Shown: positions 34,864-43,540 of the stretch, one piece after another
How the letters are laid out: every line of letters starts with the position of its first letter
How positions within the stretch are numbered: position 1 is the first letter of the stretch
Source of the DNA: B10-G9 sp963712165
GTDB taxonomy: Bacteria; Chloroflexota; Anaerolineae; Anaerolineales; UBA11858
NCBI GenBank assembly: GCA_963712165.1
Contig: CAVQGY010000005.1
Coordinates: 62,001 to 126,000 of the forward strand
Length of the DNA stretch: 64,000 nt
Reading direction: 5' to 3'
Notes under the pieces: model-generated
Seen by the model: only the letters and a program-made list of their open reading frames with translations
The model's database searches: none
Told to the model about the DNA's origin: nothing
Translations under genes and position numbers: made by a program

Positions 34864-34947
34864 TCATGTTCCGGGTTCAATCCCCAAATAAGACCACATT
34901 AATGGGCAGGTGTGCAACTATTCATCGTCCCGTGTGGTAATAAAGAT

Positions 34948-35979
34948 ATGAAAACGAACTCAATCTCTCGCGGAATTCTTCCCTTAGTACTGCTCCTGCT
35001 GCTCTGGCTAGCGGGTTGCTCACCAGGCACAAGGGATAGATCAGCCCAGCGCCTGCCTGAAGGTTGGGAGGAACACAGCCTGGTTCATGACGGTTCAGCG
35101 CGCTGGTACCGGATATACCTGCCGGATCCTCTACCGGAAAACCCGACACTGGTATTGCACCTCCACGGAGGGACACTGAGTATGCGATCTCTGTTCTCTC
35201 CCCTAGTTGACAGTACTGCTACCTGGTTGAATATCGCTAAAGAAGAAGGGATCATCCTGCTGGTGCCCAATGGAACCAATCCTGAAACAGGGGATAGCTA
35301 TGGGGATGACCAGGTCTGGAATGATCTGAGGCCTGTCGGGGCGTCGGGGCAGTCTCAGGTGGATGACGTAGGTTTTCTTATAAGTTTGCTGGACCTGGTT
35401 GCTACTCAGTTGCCGGTCGATCCGGACCAAACCTTTGTCACCGGGGCCTCCAACGGGGGGATGATGACTTATCGGCTGCTGATCGAAGCCCCGGAGCGGT
35501 TTGCTGCCGGTGCGGCCTATATTGCGAATCTTCCTGATCTCGAGGATCCTTTGCCAGAACCCTCAACCCGAGTGCCAATCCTGATCGCCAATGGGACAGC
35601 AGATCCCTTAATGCCCTATGAAGGGGGGATTGTTGCCAAAGACCGCGGCCTGGTGATTTCGACTCAGGAGACCGTGGATTGGTGGGTTGAGATGAATGGG
35701 GCGGAAGAGGATTGGAAGCAAACCCGGATTCTGCCAGATCTCAATCCGGGGGATAATTGCAGGATCAGGGAGGAGATATATCCCGCTGGGGAAGGGGGTG
35801 CTGAGGTCAGGTTTTACAGCGTGGAAGGAGGCGGTCATACCTTGCCATCCCTGGACCAACCGGGCCTGTTTGCCCGACTGGTATCTCCACTCCTGGGCCC
35901 GGTCTGCCAAGATGCTGATGGAGTGCTGCTGGCCTGGCATTTTTTCAACGAAGTCTTGGCTGCAAATGCTCCCAAGTGA
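34948..35979 (+). CDS. Lipoprotein esterase of the PHB depolymerase/LpqC family
   Basis: A 343-residue alpha/beta hydrolase with a lipoprotein signal (LPLVLLLLLWLAGC). LVLHLHGGTLS marks the oxyanion region, and FVTGASNGGMMTYRLL supplies the Ser nucleophile in G-x-S-x-G. The acid lies around ANGTADPLMPYEGG and the His in VEGGGHTLPSLDQ. This is the layout of secreted feruloyl-esterase / poly(3-hydroxybutyrate) depolymerase-like enzymes (LpqC). It probably acts on an ester polymer or plant-derived ester at the cell surface. The frame is open 12 codons upstream, but ATG 34948 gives a clean signal peptide. Confidence 0.87.
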   Translation: MKTNSISRGILPLVLLLLLWLAGCSPGTRDRSAQRLPEGWEEHSLVHDGSARWYRIYLPDPLPENPTLVLHLHGGTLSMRSLFSPLVDSTATWLNIAKEEGIILLVPNGTNPETGDSYGDDQVWNDLRPVGASGQSQVDDVGFLISLLDLVATQLPVDPDQTFVTGASNGGMMTYRLLIEAPERFAAGAAYIANLPDLEDPLPEPSTRVPILIANGTADPLMPYEGGIVAKDRGLVISTQETVDWWVEMNGAEEDWKQTRILPDLNPGDNCRIREEIYPAGEGGAEVRFYSVEGGGHTLPSLDQPGLFARLVSPLLGPVCQDADGVLLAWHFFNEVLAANAPK

Positions 35980-35998
35980 TATTTTTGCAAGGCCTCCG

Positions 35999-36568
35999 TT
36001 AATGATCCCCCTGGCTGCCAGCGGCGAACACTTTGTGAAGAGCGCTGGTGATCTGTTTGACTAGCACTATGAGGGCATTTCTCTTTCCGGCTATCTTATT
36101 CAAGGCCTGATCCAGCGCCTTCAGCGCACCCGGGATGGCAGCCCGCACCGCCGGGCTGAGGCCCTCTCCCAGCCCAAAAGCGGCTCCCTCGATGCTGATC
36201 AGGATCAGTTGCTTCGGCAGGTCCTCCGGGGCCAGCTGGCGCCCCAGGGAGAGGGCCTCAGCGGCGCCCCATCTCCTCTGTTTAGCGCTGCTCCCTTCGA
36301 AGTCTGCCAGTTCTTGGTCCTTGAGGATCTTGACCGTCCCCGGTGGGGCGCCGCTCCGGACCGCGACCACCAGGATGGCCGCGTCCAGCCCGGCTATCTG
36401 GCCCAAAAGGTTGATTCCCGGGCTTTCCAGGAGGCTGGTTTGGATATCCAGACCAGGATACTTCCCCATATGCTCCGCTGACCAGCGGCGGACAATCTCC
36501 AGGCCGATCTCATCGTCCCCGTGCATCTCGTGACCCAAGCCAACAAGTATGATCTTCATCAACTTCAT
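35999..36568 (-). CDS. M52-family hydrogenase maturation protease-like protein
   Basis: A 189-residue protein resembling hydrogenase maturation endopeptidases. The N-terminal IILVGLGHEMHGDDEIGLEI corresponds to the usual GxGN-x4-DDGxG, with Asn replaced by His and Gly by Glu-Ile. GLDAAILVVAVRSGAPPGTV and LISIEGAAFGLGEGLSPAVR correspond to the second metal-binding Asp region and the later His region, but both ligands are changed (AAI-L-V-V-A-V; S-I-E-G). Such proteases clip the C-terminus of the NiFe large subunit. Because hoxW follows hoxH at 45 kb, this copy may serve another hydrogenase or have changed role. It is a single leftward gene. Confidence 0.7.
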   Translation of the reverse strand: MKLMKIILVGLGHEMHGDDEIGLEIVRRWSAEHMGKYPGLDIQTSLLESPGINLLGQIAGLDAAILVVAVRSGAPPGTVKILKDQELADFEGSSAKQRRWGAAEALSLGRQLAPEDLPKQLILISIEGAAFGLGEGLSPAVRAAIPGALKALDQALNKIAGKRNALIVLVKQITSALHKVFAAGSQGDH

Positions 36569-36791
36569 TTTACTTGCCTTTGGAACCCAGAGAGGATTAT
36601 ATTTTCCAAAACCTATCTAGAGATGACTTTTCTGTTGGAGGAGGTTTCATGGCATTTCAGGGTTAGAATAAAATAGTGGTGAGGGTTCAAAATCATATCT
36701 ATCAATATCAGGCATAACTGGATCGGGAGGGATATGGCAGTAGCCAAGCCTGAAAGTCTAGAATCGACCAAATTACCAGAAAGGAGGGGAT

Positions 36792-37259
36792 ATGGATACT
36801 AACAACTCTCAATTGAATGGATTGATAGCCTATATTGACAGCGTCCGCCAGAAGATGGAGGGTGTAGCCTCCCAAACCGATCCAGCGCTGGAGATTTGTC
36901 CAGGCTGGACAATCAAAGATACCATCGGGCATATCACGGCCTGGGAGATCGTCATCCACAAAGCCATTCGGGCATTTACGGCTGATGATCCTCCATACTT
37001 CCTGCACGAGCAGGATTTCGATCGGTTTAATCAAGAAGCCGTAGATTTCCGGGCAGACTGGCCGCTGGAGCAGGTATTAAAAGAATGGATGGATACCCGA
37101 AAAAAGATTCGGGATACGATCCAGGCACTGGACTCGGAAAAACTGGAACAGGAACTGATCCTTCCCTGGGGTTCAGAACGGACCCTGGCTGAATTGATCG
37201 AGATCCTTGGCGAGCATGAAAGCGAACACATGGAATATATACTTAAGATAACTGGATGA
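36792..37259 (+). CDS. DinB-like (maleylpyruvate isomerase-type) four-helix protein
   Basis: A 155-residue helical protein with the DinB/MDMPI-type layout: CPGWTIKDTIGHITAWEIVI (first metal His), then WMDTRKKIRDTIQALDSEKL and TLAELIEILGEHESEHMEYI at the end (late His residues). Such proteins bind a divalent metal and can act as thiol-dependent S-transferases or isomerases. The specific role is unknown. GAAAGGAGGGG directly precedes the ATG. The gene leads a rightward run with the two methyltransferase-like genes (6 and 17 bases apart). Confidence 0.75.
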   Translation: MDTNNSQLNGLIAYIDSVRQKMEGVASQTDPALEICPGWTIKDTIGHITAWEIVIHKAIRAFTADDPPYFLHEQDFDRFNQEAVDFRADWPLEQVLKEWMDTRKKIRDTIQALDSEKLEQELILPWGSERTLAELIEILGEHESEHMEYILKITG

Positions 37260-37265
37260 GAACCG

Positions 37266-37961
37266 ATGGATCAAAAGACTAAAAAGGGAGTCATCAGCTG
37301 GGCGGTCAAAGGTGTGCTGTATAAGGCTTATGTTGGGATTGTACTGATGCTGTCAGCCGGCCGTTGGGATTGGGATGCTGGCTGGCTGTATGTTTTTATT
37401 TTCCTGGCCTTTGACGCCGCGACAGCTTTGGTGGTGATACCCCGCTTTCCTGGGTTGCTGATCGAGCGCTCCCAACGCAATCCCAATGTGAAGAACTGGG
37501 ACAAGGTGATCATGCCTCTCGCCTCCGGGTTTCTGCCTCTCTCGGGATGGATCCTCGCTGGATTCACACAGCGCTGGGATTGGGGACCGGCTGTTTCGCC
37601 AGCACTTCAACTGGCGGGCTTTACCTTAACGATTATTGGCCATGCGATTATTGTTTGGGCTATGGGAGCCAATGCCTTTTTCTCACCGATGGTTCGCATC
37701 CAGGAGGAGAGGGGTCATCAGGTCGCTGATGGCGGGCCTTATCGGATCATTCGTCACCCGGGATATCTGGGCGCGATCCTCTTTTCCCTGGGTATTCCTT
37801 TTTTACTAGAATCCTGGTGGGCATTTATACCTGGACTGATATCAGCTGTTCTATATTGTTTTCGAACGGCCCTCGAAGACCGAACGTTGAAGAATGAGCT
37901 TAAAGGATATGAACATTATCAAAGGCGGGTGAAATTCAAATTACTGCCGGGTATCTGGTAG
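37266..37961 (+). CDS. Isoprenylcysteine carboxyl methyltransferase (ICMT)-like membrane protein, copy 1
   Basis: A 231-residue protein with about five to six membrane helices. The C-terminal SAM-binding signature is GGPYRIIRHPGYLGAILF, ending ALEDRTLKNELKGYEHYQRR, typical of the ICMT/PEMT superfamily in bacteria. These enzymes methylate lipid or lipid-like acceptors at the membrane, but the bacterial substrate is unknown. It forms a tandem pair with the next gene, to which it is similar throughout, so the pair probably arose by duplication. Confidence 0.85.
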   Translation: MDQKTKKGVISWAVKGVLYKAYVGIVLMLSAGRWDWDAGWLYVFIFLAFDAATALVVIPRFPGLLIERSQRNPNVKNWDKVIMPLASGFLPLSGWILAGFTQRWDWGPAVSPALQLAGFTLTIIGHAIIVWAMGANAFFSPMVRIQEERGHQVADGGPYRIIRHPGYLGAILFSLGIPFLLESWWAFIPGLISAVLYCFRTALEDRTLKNELKGYEHYQRRVKFKLLPGIW

Positions 37962-37978
37962 TTCTGGATGGTGAAAAA

Positions 37979-38680
37979 ATGAATAAATCAAATCTGAAGA
38001 GCCTCTGGAAAGGTGCGGTTCGCCTGGTCTTGATCGTCCCCATTATGATGGGGACCCTGCTGCTTTCCGCTGGCAGATGGGATTGGTGGGAAGCCTGGGC
38101 TTATACCATTACAGGTTTGCTGGTGCTGGTTGGCAGTCGGGTTTTTATGATCAGGAAATTCCCTGACTTGGCACTGGAACGAGCCCAAGCCCACGAAATG
38201 GAGGGCGTGAAGGATTGGGATAGGTATTTGATGCCGTTCACAGCCTTGATTGGCCCTTTTCTATCCTGGATCGTTGCCGGCCTGGATCAGCGTTTTGGCT
38301 GGTCACCCGATCTGCCAGATGGGATCCAGATCATTGCTTTGATCGTGATCCAGCTGGGCAGTCTGATAGGCAGCTGGGCCATGATTGTTAATCGCTACTT
38401 TTCTTCCCAGGTCAGGATCCAAACTGACCGCGGTCAGACAGTTGTGCAGGAAGGCCCTTATCGAATTGTACGCCATCCTGGTTATTCCGGGGGATTGTTA
38501 TCCTGGCTGGCTACCCCGGTCTTTTTCAGTTCGATCTGGTTAATTCTCCCGATGGTTCTGGTGATGGCGGCTTCCGTGGTTCGCACGGCATTGGAGGACC
38601 GCACCCTGCGGGAAGAGCTGCCTGGTTATGAGGAATATACGCAGGTAACGAAATACCGCCTGGTGCCCGGGATCTGGTAA
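37979..38680 (+). CDS. ICMT-like membrane protein, copy 2
   Basis: A 233-residue paralogue of the preceding gene. It has the same order of membrane helices and the same signature EGPYRIVRHPGYSGGLL, ending TALEDRTLREELPGYEEYTQ. The shared LLSAGRWDW block near residue 29 in both copies supports duplication followed by divergence. It begins 17 bases after copy 1, and its stop overlaps the next start by one base (TAATG), so the three genes are an operon. Confidence 0.85.
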   Translation: MNKSNLKSLWKGAVRLVLIVPIMMGTLLLSAGRWDWWEAWAYTITGLLVLVGSRVFMIRKFPDLALERAQAHEMEGVKDWDRYLMPFTALIGPFLSWIVAGLDQRFGWSPDLPDGIQIIALIVIQLGSLIGSWAMIVNRYFSSQVRIQTDRGQTVVQEGPYRIVRHPGYSGGLLSWLATPVFFSSIWLILPMVLVMAASVVRTALEDRTLREELPGYEEYTQVTKYRLVPGIW

Positions 38681-39489
38681 TGGCTGAGCTTGCTGAGGGT
38701 TATCACCAGGAAGGAAAAACAGTCTCAGCCAACGGTTTAGAGATCTTTTACCGGGAATGGGGGACCGGCAGACCGCTGATCCTGCTGCATGGGGCAACAG
38801 ACACTCACGCTTATTGGAACTCCTTCATTCCATCGTTAAGCAAAAGATTCCGGGTCATCGCCCCGGATAATCGGGGACATGGCCGGACGTTCAATCCGGA
38901 ACCGTTCCTGACCTATCCAATGATGGCAGATGATCTGGCCGGGATGATCCAGACCCTGAACCTTGACTCTCCCTTTATTTTTGGCTTCAGCGATGGGGGA
39001 CAGGCGGCCTTGGACCTGGGGATCCGCTATCCCACACTAGTCGGGGCGTTGGTGCTAGGGGGAGTTTGGTTCCAGTATTCCCAATATTATCTGGACGCCA
39101 TCTCAAGAGCTGGATTTATCTCACCGGGTGTATTTGACTTAAGTGTGTACGAAAAACAAGCCCCACCGGATTGGGAAGATCGCCTTCGAAAAGCGCACCA
39201 TGATCCCAGGACGGATTATCCCCGCCTGCTGCTCTCAATGCTGGCCAAATTATGGTGGACCCCGTTGGGGTATACCGGGGAGGATATAAAGAAGGTCACC
39301 TCTCCAGTTTTGATATTGATGGGAGAATGTGATGAATATATCCCCCTTGGGGAAGCCCAGGAGCTGGCCCGAATGATCCCTGATGCAAAATTGGGGGTGA
39401 TTCCAGATGCAGGGCACAATGATGTGATCATTAGCGGGGGAATCTTTCTGGATCTGGTGCTTGATTTTCTGGACAGCCTGGTTCCATAA
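38680..39489 (+). CDS. Alpha/beta hydrolase
   Basis: A 269-residue alpha/beta hydrolase: PLILLHGATDTHAYWNSFIP (HG oxyanion), FRVIAPDNRGHGRT, nucleophile Ser in FIFGFSDGGQAALDLG, acid Asp near LILMGECDEYIPLGEA and His in PDAGHNDVIISG. No signal peptide is seen. Its start overlaps the stop of the second ICMT-like gene, which suggests they act together, for instance on a lipid ester, but the substrate is not known. Confidence 0.88.
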   Translation: MAELAEGYHQEGKTVSANGLEIFYREWGTGRPLILLHGATDTHAYWNSFIPSLSKRFRVIAPDNRGHGRTFNPEPFLTYPMMADDLAGMIQTLNLDSPFIFGFSDGGQAALDLGIRYPTLVGALVLGGVWFQYSQYYLDAISRAGFISPGVFDLSVYEKQAPPDWEDRLRKAHHDPRTDYPRLLLSMLAKLWWTPLGYTGEDIKKVTSPVLILMGECDEYIPLGEAQELARMIPDAKLGVIPDAGHNDVIISGGIFLDLVLDFLDSLVP

Positions 39490-39546
39490 AGCATTTCTTA
39501 GTATACATCAAATGGCTTTTATTCACCCAACAAGAGTTAAGCTAAA

Positions 39547-40035
39547 ATGATCATCCGCAATTATAAGAGGGAAGATGCGGCAGCAGTTGGGCTGCTGATT
39601 AAGAATACTTATAGTTATTTCAATCTGGATCATCTGGAACCAGCTGAGCTTCCTGCTTTTTTGGGACCATTTGCTTTTGCTGGGCATGAGGATCCTGCCC
39701 AGCAGCTTGCCATCCACGAAATGATCAGGTCCCAGTTTGTTTACCTGGCGGAAGTTGAGGGAATCATCGCTGGGGTGTTACGGGGGAGGATGGACCGATT
39801 GGGCTCCCTATTCGTAAGCCGGGAGTATCACCACCAGGGAATCGGACGCTGCCTGGTGGATCATTTTGAGGAGGAAGTACGCCGCAACCAAGGATCTGTG
39901 ATCCGTGTTGCGTCCTCGCTTTACGCTGTTCCCTTCTACTTGAAAATGGGGTATAAACGATCGACCGGGATCCGCAAAAGCTGGAGCTTCCAGGGTTATG
40001 GGCTTCCTATCCAACCCATGAAAAAGGTCCTATAA
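39547..40035 (+). CDS. GNAT-family N-acetyltransferase
   Basis: A 162-residue GNAT enzyme. The acetyl-CoA site is GSLFVSREYHHQGIGRCLVD (motif A with Q-x-x-G-x-G-like HHQGIGR), followed by VIRVASSLYAVPFYLKMGYK (motif B). The N-terminal half starts MIIRNYKREDAAAVGLLIKN, typical for the fold. The acceptor is unknown. It has a poor ribosome-binding site and stands 57 bases after the hydrolase gene. Confidence 0.85.
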   Translation: MIIRNYKREDAAAVGLLIKNTYSYFNLDHLEPAELPAFLGPFAFAGHEDPAQQLAIHEMIRSQFVYLAEVEGIIAGVLRGRMDRLGSLFVSREYHHQGIGRCLVDHFEEEVRRNQGSVIRVASSLYAVPFYLKMGYKRSTGIRKSWSFQGYGLPIQPMKKVL

Positions 40036-40418
40036 GATACTTGGTAGATTGAAATGAACCTATTAATGAGCTTATTTGGAATAGGTTTGAGAAATCTACT
40101 TGCCAGATATTAATCTCTGGTTTTTATTCAGGGAATAATTTTAACCCTGTCCAAGTTTGGGGGGTGAATAAGAGAGGGGGCTAAAATAGCGGGGAATTAA
40201 GAAGAAGGTAATCAATCTGAAAGCCGAATATCACATTGGACAGGGTTCTTGGAGTACCTCTCCCGATGGCGGATCTGGTTTGTCGTTATAATGCTGTATA
40301 ATGTGAAATAGTTCTCAATCTCCTTTTATTGGTTTCCGTTTCTGTACCAGTCAACTTAATAAGATCACCCTCAACGATCTTTAATCATGCCTTAGTTCCC
40401 CCAGAAAGGTGCCTATAT
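40036..40418 (+). other. Gene-free region upstream of the hox operon
   Basis: No coding sequence is seen. AACCCTGTCCAA (40143-40154) and TTGGACAGGGTT (40236-40247) form a perfect 12-bp inverted repeat enclosing about 80 bases. Two TATAAT hexamers occur at 40287-40292 and 40297-40302, neither with a convincing -35 box, so they are only weak candidates for the hox promoter. The operator or mobile nature of the inverted repeat is undecided. Confidence 0.5.
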
Positions 40419-42224
40419 ATGAAAGAAAAAATCCAAAAAATTCTTAACAAGTATGGAAAGGATCGGGGCAGGCTGATGGATATCTTGCTGGATATCCAGG
40501 GCCTGTTCAATCATATTCCTGGAGAAGCGGTCCAAATTCTGGCGGATCAGCTGGATCTCTCCCTAGTTGATGTTGAACAGACCATCAGCTTCTACCATTT
40601 CTTCTCTCAAGAACCAGTTGGAAAATTCGCTATCTATCTAAATGACAGCCCAGTAGCCCATATGTTTGGCCGCGCAGAGGTTGTTAAAGCCTTAGAGATT
40701 GAGGTTGGCACAGGGTTTAATAGCGTCTCTGATGATGGGTTGATGGGACTCTGGGATACCGCGGATATCGGGATGAACGACCAGGAGCCGGCGGCTCTCA
40801 TCAATGACACGGTATTCACCAGGCTGGACGCCGGCAAAGTGAAGAAGATCGTTCAAGGGCTTAGAAATGGCACTGACCTCAAAGATCTGGCTAAGGAAGT
40901 CGGAGAGGAGATCTATGCACATGATCTTCTGCCGGTTATGGTCCAGAACAACCTCCACCAGAAAGGCCCTGTGCTATTTTCGGAATATGAAGTTGGAAAA
41001 GCCCTTCACCTTGCGGTGGGTCTGGCCCCGGAAGAGGTGGTTGGCATCGTCAAGGATTCCAATCTCAGGGGGCGGGGTGGGGCTGGTTTTCCTGCTGGAA
41101 TGAAATGGGAATTTTGTCGTGCATCAGGTGGAGACGAAGTTTACCTGGTATGTAATGCTGATGAAGGTGAGCCGGGCACATTCAAGGAAAGAGTGATCTT
41201 GACTGAGCTGCCCAGGCTGCTTTTTGAAGGAATGGCTATTGCTGGTTATGCTCTGGATGCTAAGCAGGGCATCATTTACCTGCGCTATGAGTACAGTTAT
41301 ATGAAGGAATACCTGGAGGGAGTTCTCCGGGAAATGCGCGATCTGAATCTGTTAGGGAAGAATATCGCCGGTAAAAAGGGCATCGATTTTGATATCCGCA
41401 TCCAGCTCGGAGCCGGAGCCTATGTTTGTGGTGAGGAATCCGGCCTGATCGAATCCATGGAAGGCAAACGCGGCGAGCCTCGAAATCGACCTCCCTTCCC
41501 GGTTCAGAAAGGCTACCTGGATAAACCCACTGTGGTGAATAATGTAGAAACCCTTTGTGCTGTGCCCAAGATCCTCCTGAATGGAGCTGATTGGTTCAAA
41601 TCGATGGGTACAGGGGAGTCCGCCGGAACCAAATTACTGAGCATTTCTGGAGACTGCGATAAACCTGGCGTATACGAAGTGGAGTGGGGTTTGACCATTG
41701 AGGAATTATTGAAGATGGTGGGTGCTTCTGCTGTGCAGGCGGTCCAGGTTGGTGGACCATCCGGGATTTGTATCGATCCATCCCAGTTCTACCGCCGGAT
41801 CGCTTTTGAGGACCTGGCGACAGGAGGTTCGATCATAATCATTGGTAAAGACCGTGATCTGCTGAAGGATTATGTGCTCAATTTCATGGATTTCTTTATT
41901 GAGGAATCCTGTGGATCGTGTGCTCCCTGCAGGTCCTTGAATATGATCATGAAGAATAAATTACTCAGGATCATGGCTGGAAATGGGACTAAGCGGGATA
42001 TTGGTGAGCTTCTCGAGTGGTCCCGGGTAGGTAAGGCAGCTAACCGCTGCGGTTTGGGGCAGACAGCTGCGAATCCGATCACAACAACCATAGAGAATTT
42101 CCGCAGCTTGTACGAATCTTATATTGATACTGACAGCGATTTCGTCTCGAGCTTCGATATGGCACAGGCGGTAGCTGAGTCCTGTGAAATTGTAGGCCGG
42201 GTGCCGAATCTTGAATCCCATTAA
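40419..42224 (+). CDS. hoxF: HoxF: NAD-reducing hydrogenase diaphorase large subunit (NuoE-like + NuoF)
   Basis: A 601-residue diaphorase subunit. Residues 1-160 form a NuoE-like domain (GKDRGRLMDILLDIQGLFNH). Residues 165-601 are NuoF-like: NADH site LRGRGGAGFPAGMKWEF, FMN site QLGAGAYVCGEESGLIESME, and [4Fe-4S] ligands Cys498, 501 and 504 (SCGSCAPC) plus Cys544 (RCGLG). The length and text match the Ralstonia-type soluble hydrogenase HoxF. The NuoE-like domain has lost all four [2Fe-2S] cysteines (YLNDSPVAH, TADIGM). ATG 40419 is preceded by AGAAAGGTG; the frame is open 30 codons further up. It heads the hox operon. Confidence 0.93.
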   Translation: MKEKIQKILNKYGKDRGRLMDILLDIQGLFNHIPGEAVQILADQLDLSLVDVEQTISFYHFFSQEPVGKFAIYLNDSPVAHMFGRAEVVKALEIEVGTGFNSVSDDGLMGLWDTADIGMNDQEPAALINDTVFTRLDAGKVKKIVQGLRNGTDLKDLAKEVGEEIYAHDLLPVMVQNNLHQKGPVLFSEYEVGKALHLAVGLAPEEVVGIVKDSNLRGRGGAGFPAGMKWEFCRASGGDEVYLVCNADEGEPGTFKERVILTELPRLLFEGMAIAGYALDAKQGIIYLRYEYSYMKEYLEGVLREMRDLNLLGKNIAGKKGIDFDIRIQLGAGAYVCGEESGLIESMEGKRGEPRNRPPFPVQKGYLDKPTVVNNVETLCAVPKILLNGADWFKSMGTGESAGTKLLSISGDCDKPGVYEVEWGLTIEELLKMVGASAVQAVQVGGPSGICIDPSQFYRRIAFEDLATGGSIIIIGKDRDLLKDYVLNFMDFFIEESCGSCAPCRSLNMIMKNKLLRIMAGNGTKRDIGELLEWSRVGKAANRCGLGQTAANPITTTIENFRSLYESYIDTDSDFVSSFDMAQAVAESCEIVGRVPNLESH

Positions 42225-42242
42225 CCTAGTTCGGAAAAAAAG

Positions 42243-42956
42243 ATGAATACTATGAAAACGAATGGAAAATTGAAATTTGAAATTGATGGGAAAGCTTGTG
42301 AAGCAGCAACAGGGGAATCGATCATAGATGCAGCCGCTGCTAATGGCATCTTTATTCCTTCCCTCTGCCATGTTGAGGGAGTAAAGCCTGCAGGATCCTG
42401 CCGAATCTGCAATGTCAAAGTTAATGGGCGCAATATGACAGCCTGTACAACACCAGTTGCTGATGGGATGGTAGTGGAAAATGATATCCCTGAGCTGAAC
42501 GAGCTTCGCAAAACCATCATTGAAGCCTTGTTCGTAACCGGGAATCACTTCTGCCCATCTTGTGAAAAAAGCGGTAACTGTGAACTGCAGGCCCTGGCCT
42601 ATCGGTATCAGATGATGGTGCCCAGATTCCCCTATGAGTTCCCCATCAAGGATGTGGATGCCAGCGCAGAATATATCTTCCATGACCGCAACCGATGCAT
42701 CCTCTGCAAGCGCTGTGTGAGAACAGTCACCAAAGACGGAAAAAATGTATTTGCCTACCGGGGAAGGGGAGGAGATCATCTTCAGGTTGTGATGGATAAA
42801 GAGCTCGCTTCCCAGCTCACAGAGGGAGAAGCCATGGAAGCCATGGAGATCTGCCCTGTGGGAGCTATTCTGAAGAAGGAGCAGGGTTATTTAGTGCCGA
42901 TTGGGGAACGAAAGTTCGACAAATTGCCAATTGGCAGCGATATTGAAAACAAGTAG
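42243..42956 (+). CDS. hoxU: HoxU: NAD-reducing hydrogenase diaphorase small subunit
   Basis: A 237-residue NuoG N-terminus-like iron-sulfur protein. It has a plant-type [2Fe-2S] set (SLCHVEGVKPAGSCRICNVK ... ACTTP). An N3-type-like His/Cys cluster follows (NHFCPSCEKSGNCELQAL), then a [4Fe-4S] motif RCILCKRCVR closed by EICPVGAIL. It wires electrons from the hydrogenase module to HoxF/FMN. The gap after hoxF is 18 bases. The ribosome-binding site is weak (CGGAAAAAAAG), and an ATG three codons later (42252) is an alternative start. Confidence 0.93.
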   Translation: MNTMKTNGKLKFEIDGKACEAATGESIIDAAAANGIFIPSLCHVEGVKPAGSCRICNVKVNGRNMTACTTPVADGMVVENDIPELNELRKTIIEALFVTGNHFCPSCEKSGNCELQALAYRYQMMVPRFPYEFPIKDVDASAEYIFHDRNRCILCKRCVRTVTKDGKNVFAYRGRGGDHLQVVMDKELASQLTEGEAMEAMEICPVGAILKKEQGYLVPIGERKFDKLPIGSDIENK

Positions 42957-42976
42957 ATACCAATGGGACGAATACT

Positions 42977-43525
42977 ATGAGTAAACCAGTCTTAGCGACA
43001 ACTTCACTTGCAGGGTGTTTTGGCTGCCACATGTCTGTCCTTGATATTGACGAGAGGATACTTCAACTTATCGAGCTGGTTGAATTTAATAAGTCGCCTG
43101 TCGATGATATTAAGACATTTACAAAAGAGTGTGATGTCGGTCTGATCGAAGGTGGCTGCTGCAATAGCGAAAATGTGGAAGTCCTTAAGGAATTCAGGAA
43201 AAACTGCAAGATCCTGGTTTCTGTTGGGGAATGCGCCATAATGGGAGGGCTACCTGCCCTGCGGAACGGCATCCCGGTCAAGGAATGCCTTGAGGAAGCC
43301 TACCTGAATGGCCCGACTGTGGGATTAAACACAGAGAAAATCCTTCCAAATGATGATGAACTGCCCATGATCCTGGACAGGGTTTATCCCTGCCATGAGA
43401 TCGTGAAGATCGATTATTATCTTCCTGGCTGTCCGCCTACGGCTGACCTGATCTGGAATGCTCTTGTGGCCCTGGTCACAGGTGACGAATTGAATTTGCC
43501 TTATGAAGTAGTGAAATTTGATTAG
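42977..43525 (+). CDS. hoxY: HoxY: NiFe-hydrogenase small subunit (group 3d)
   Basis: A 182-residue small subunit carrying the proximal [4Fe-4S] cluster. Ligand Cys residues are in LAGCFGCHMSVLDID (first pair region), LIEGGCCNSEN, VGECAIMGGLP and YYLPGCPPTADLIW. No Tat signal is present, so the enzyme is cytoplasmic. The short form, without medial and distal clusters, is typical for group 3d. It lies 20 bases after hoxU and 15 before hoxH. Confidence 0.94.
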   Translation: MSKPVLATTSLAGCFGCHMSVLDIDERILQLIELVEFNKSPVDDIKTFTKECDVGLIEGGCCNSENVEVLKEFRKNCKILVSVGECAIMGGLPALRNGIPVKECLEEAYLNGPTVGLNTEKILPNDDELPMILDRVYPCHEIVKIDYYLPGCPPTADLIWNALVALVTGDELNLPYEVVKFD

Positions 43526-43540
43526 TAAAAGGATACAACT

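Noticed and set aside
34860..34900. tRNA-like GGTTCAATCC stretch
   Set aside because: No acceptor, D or anticodon stems can be formed around it.
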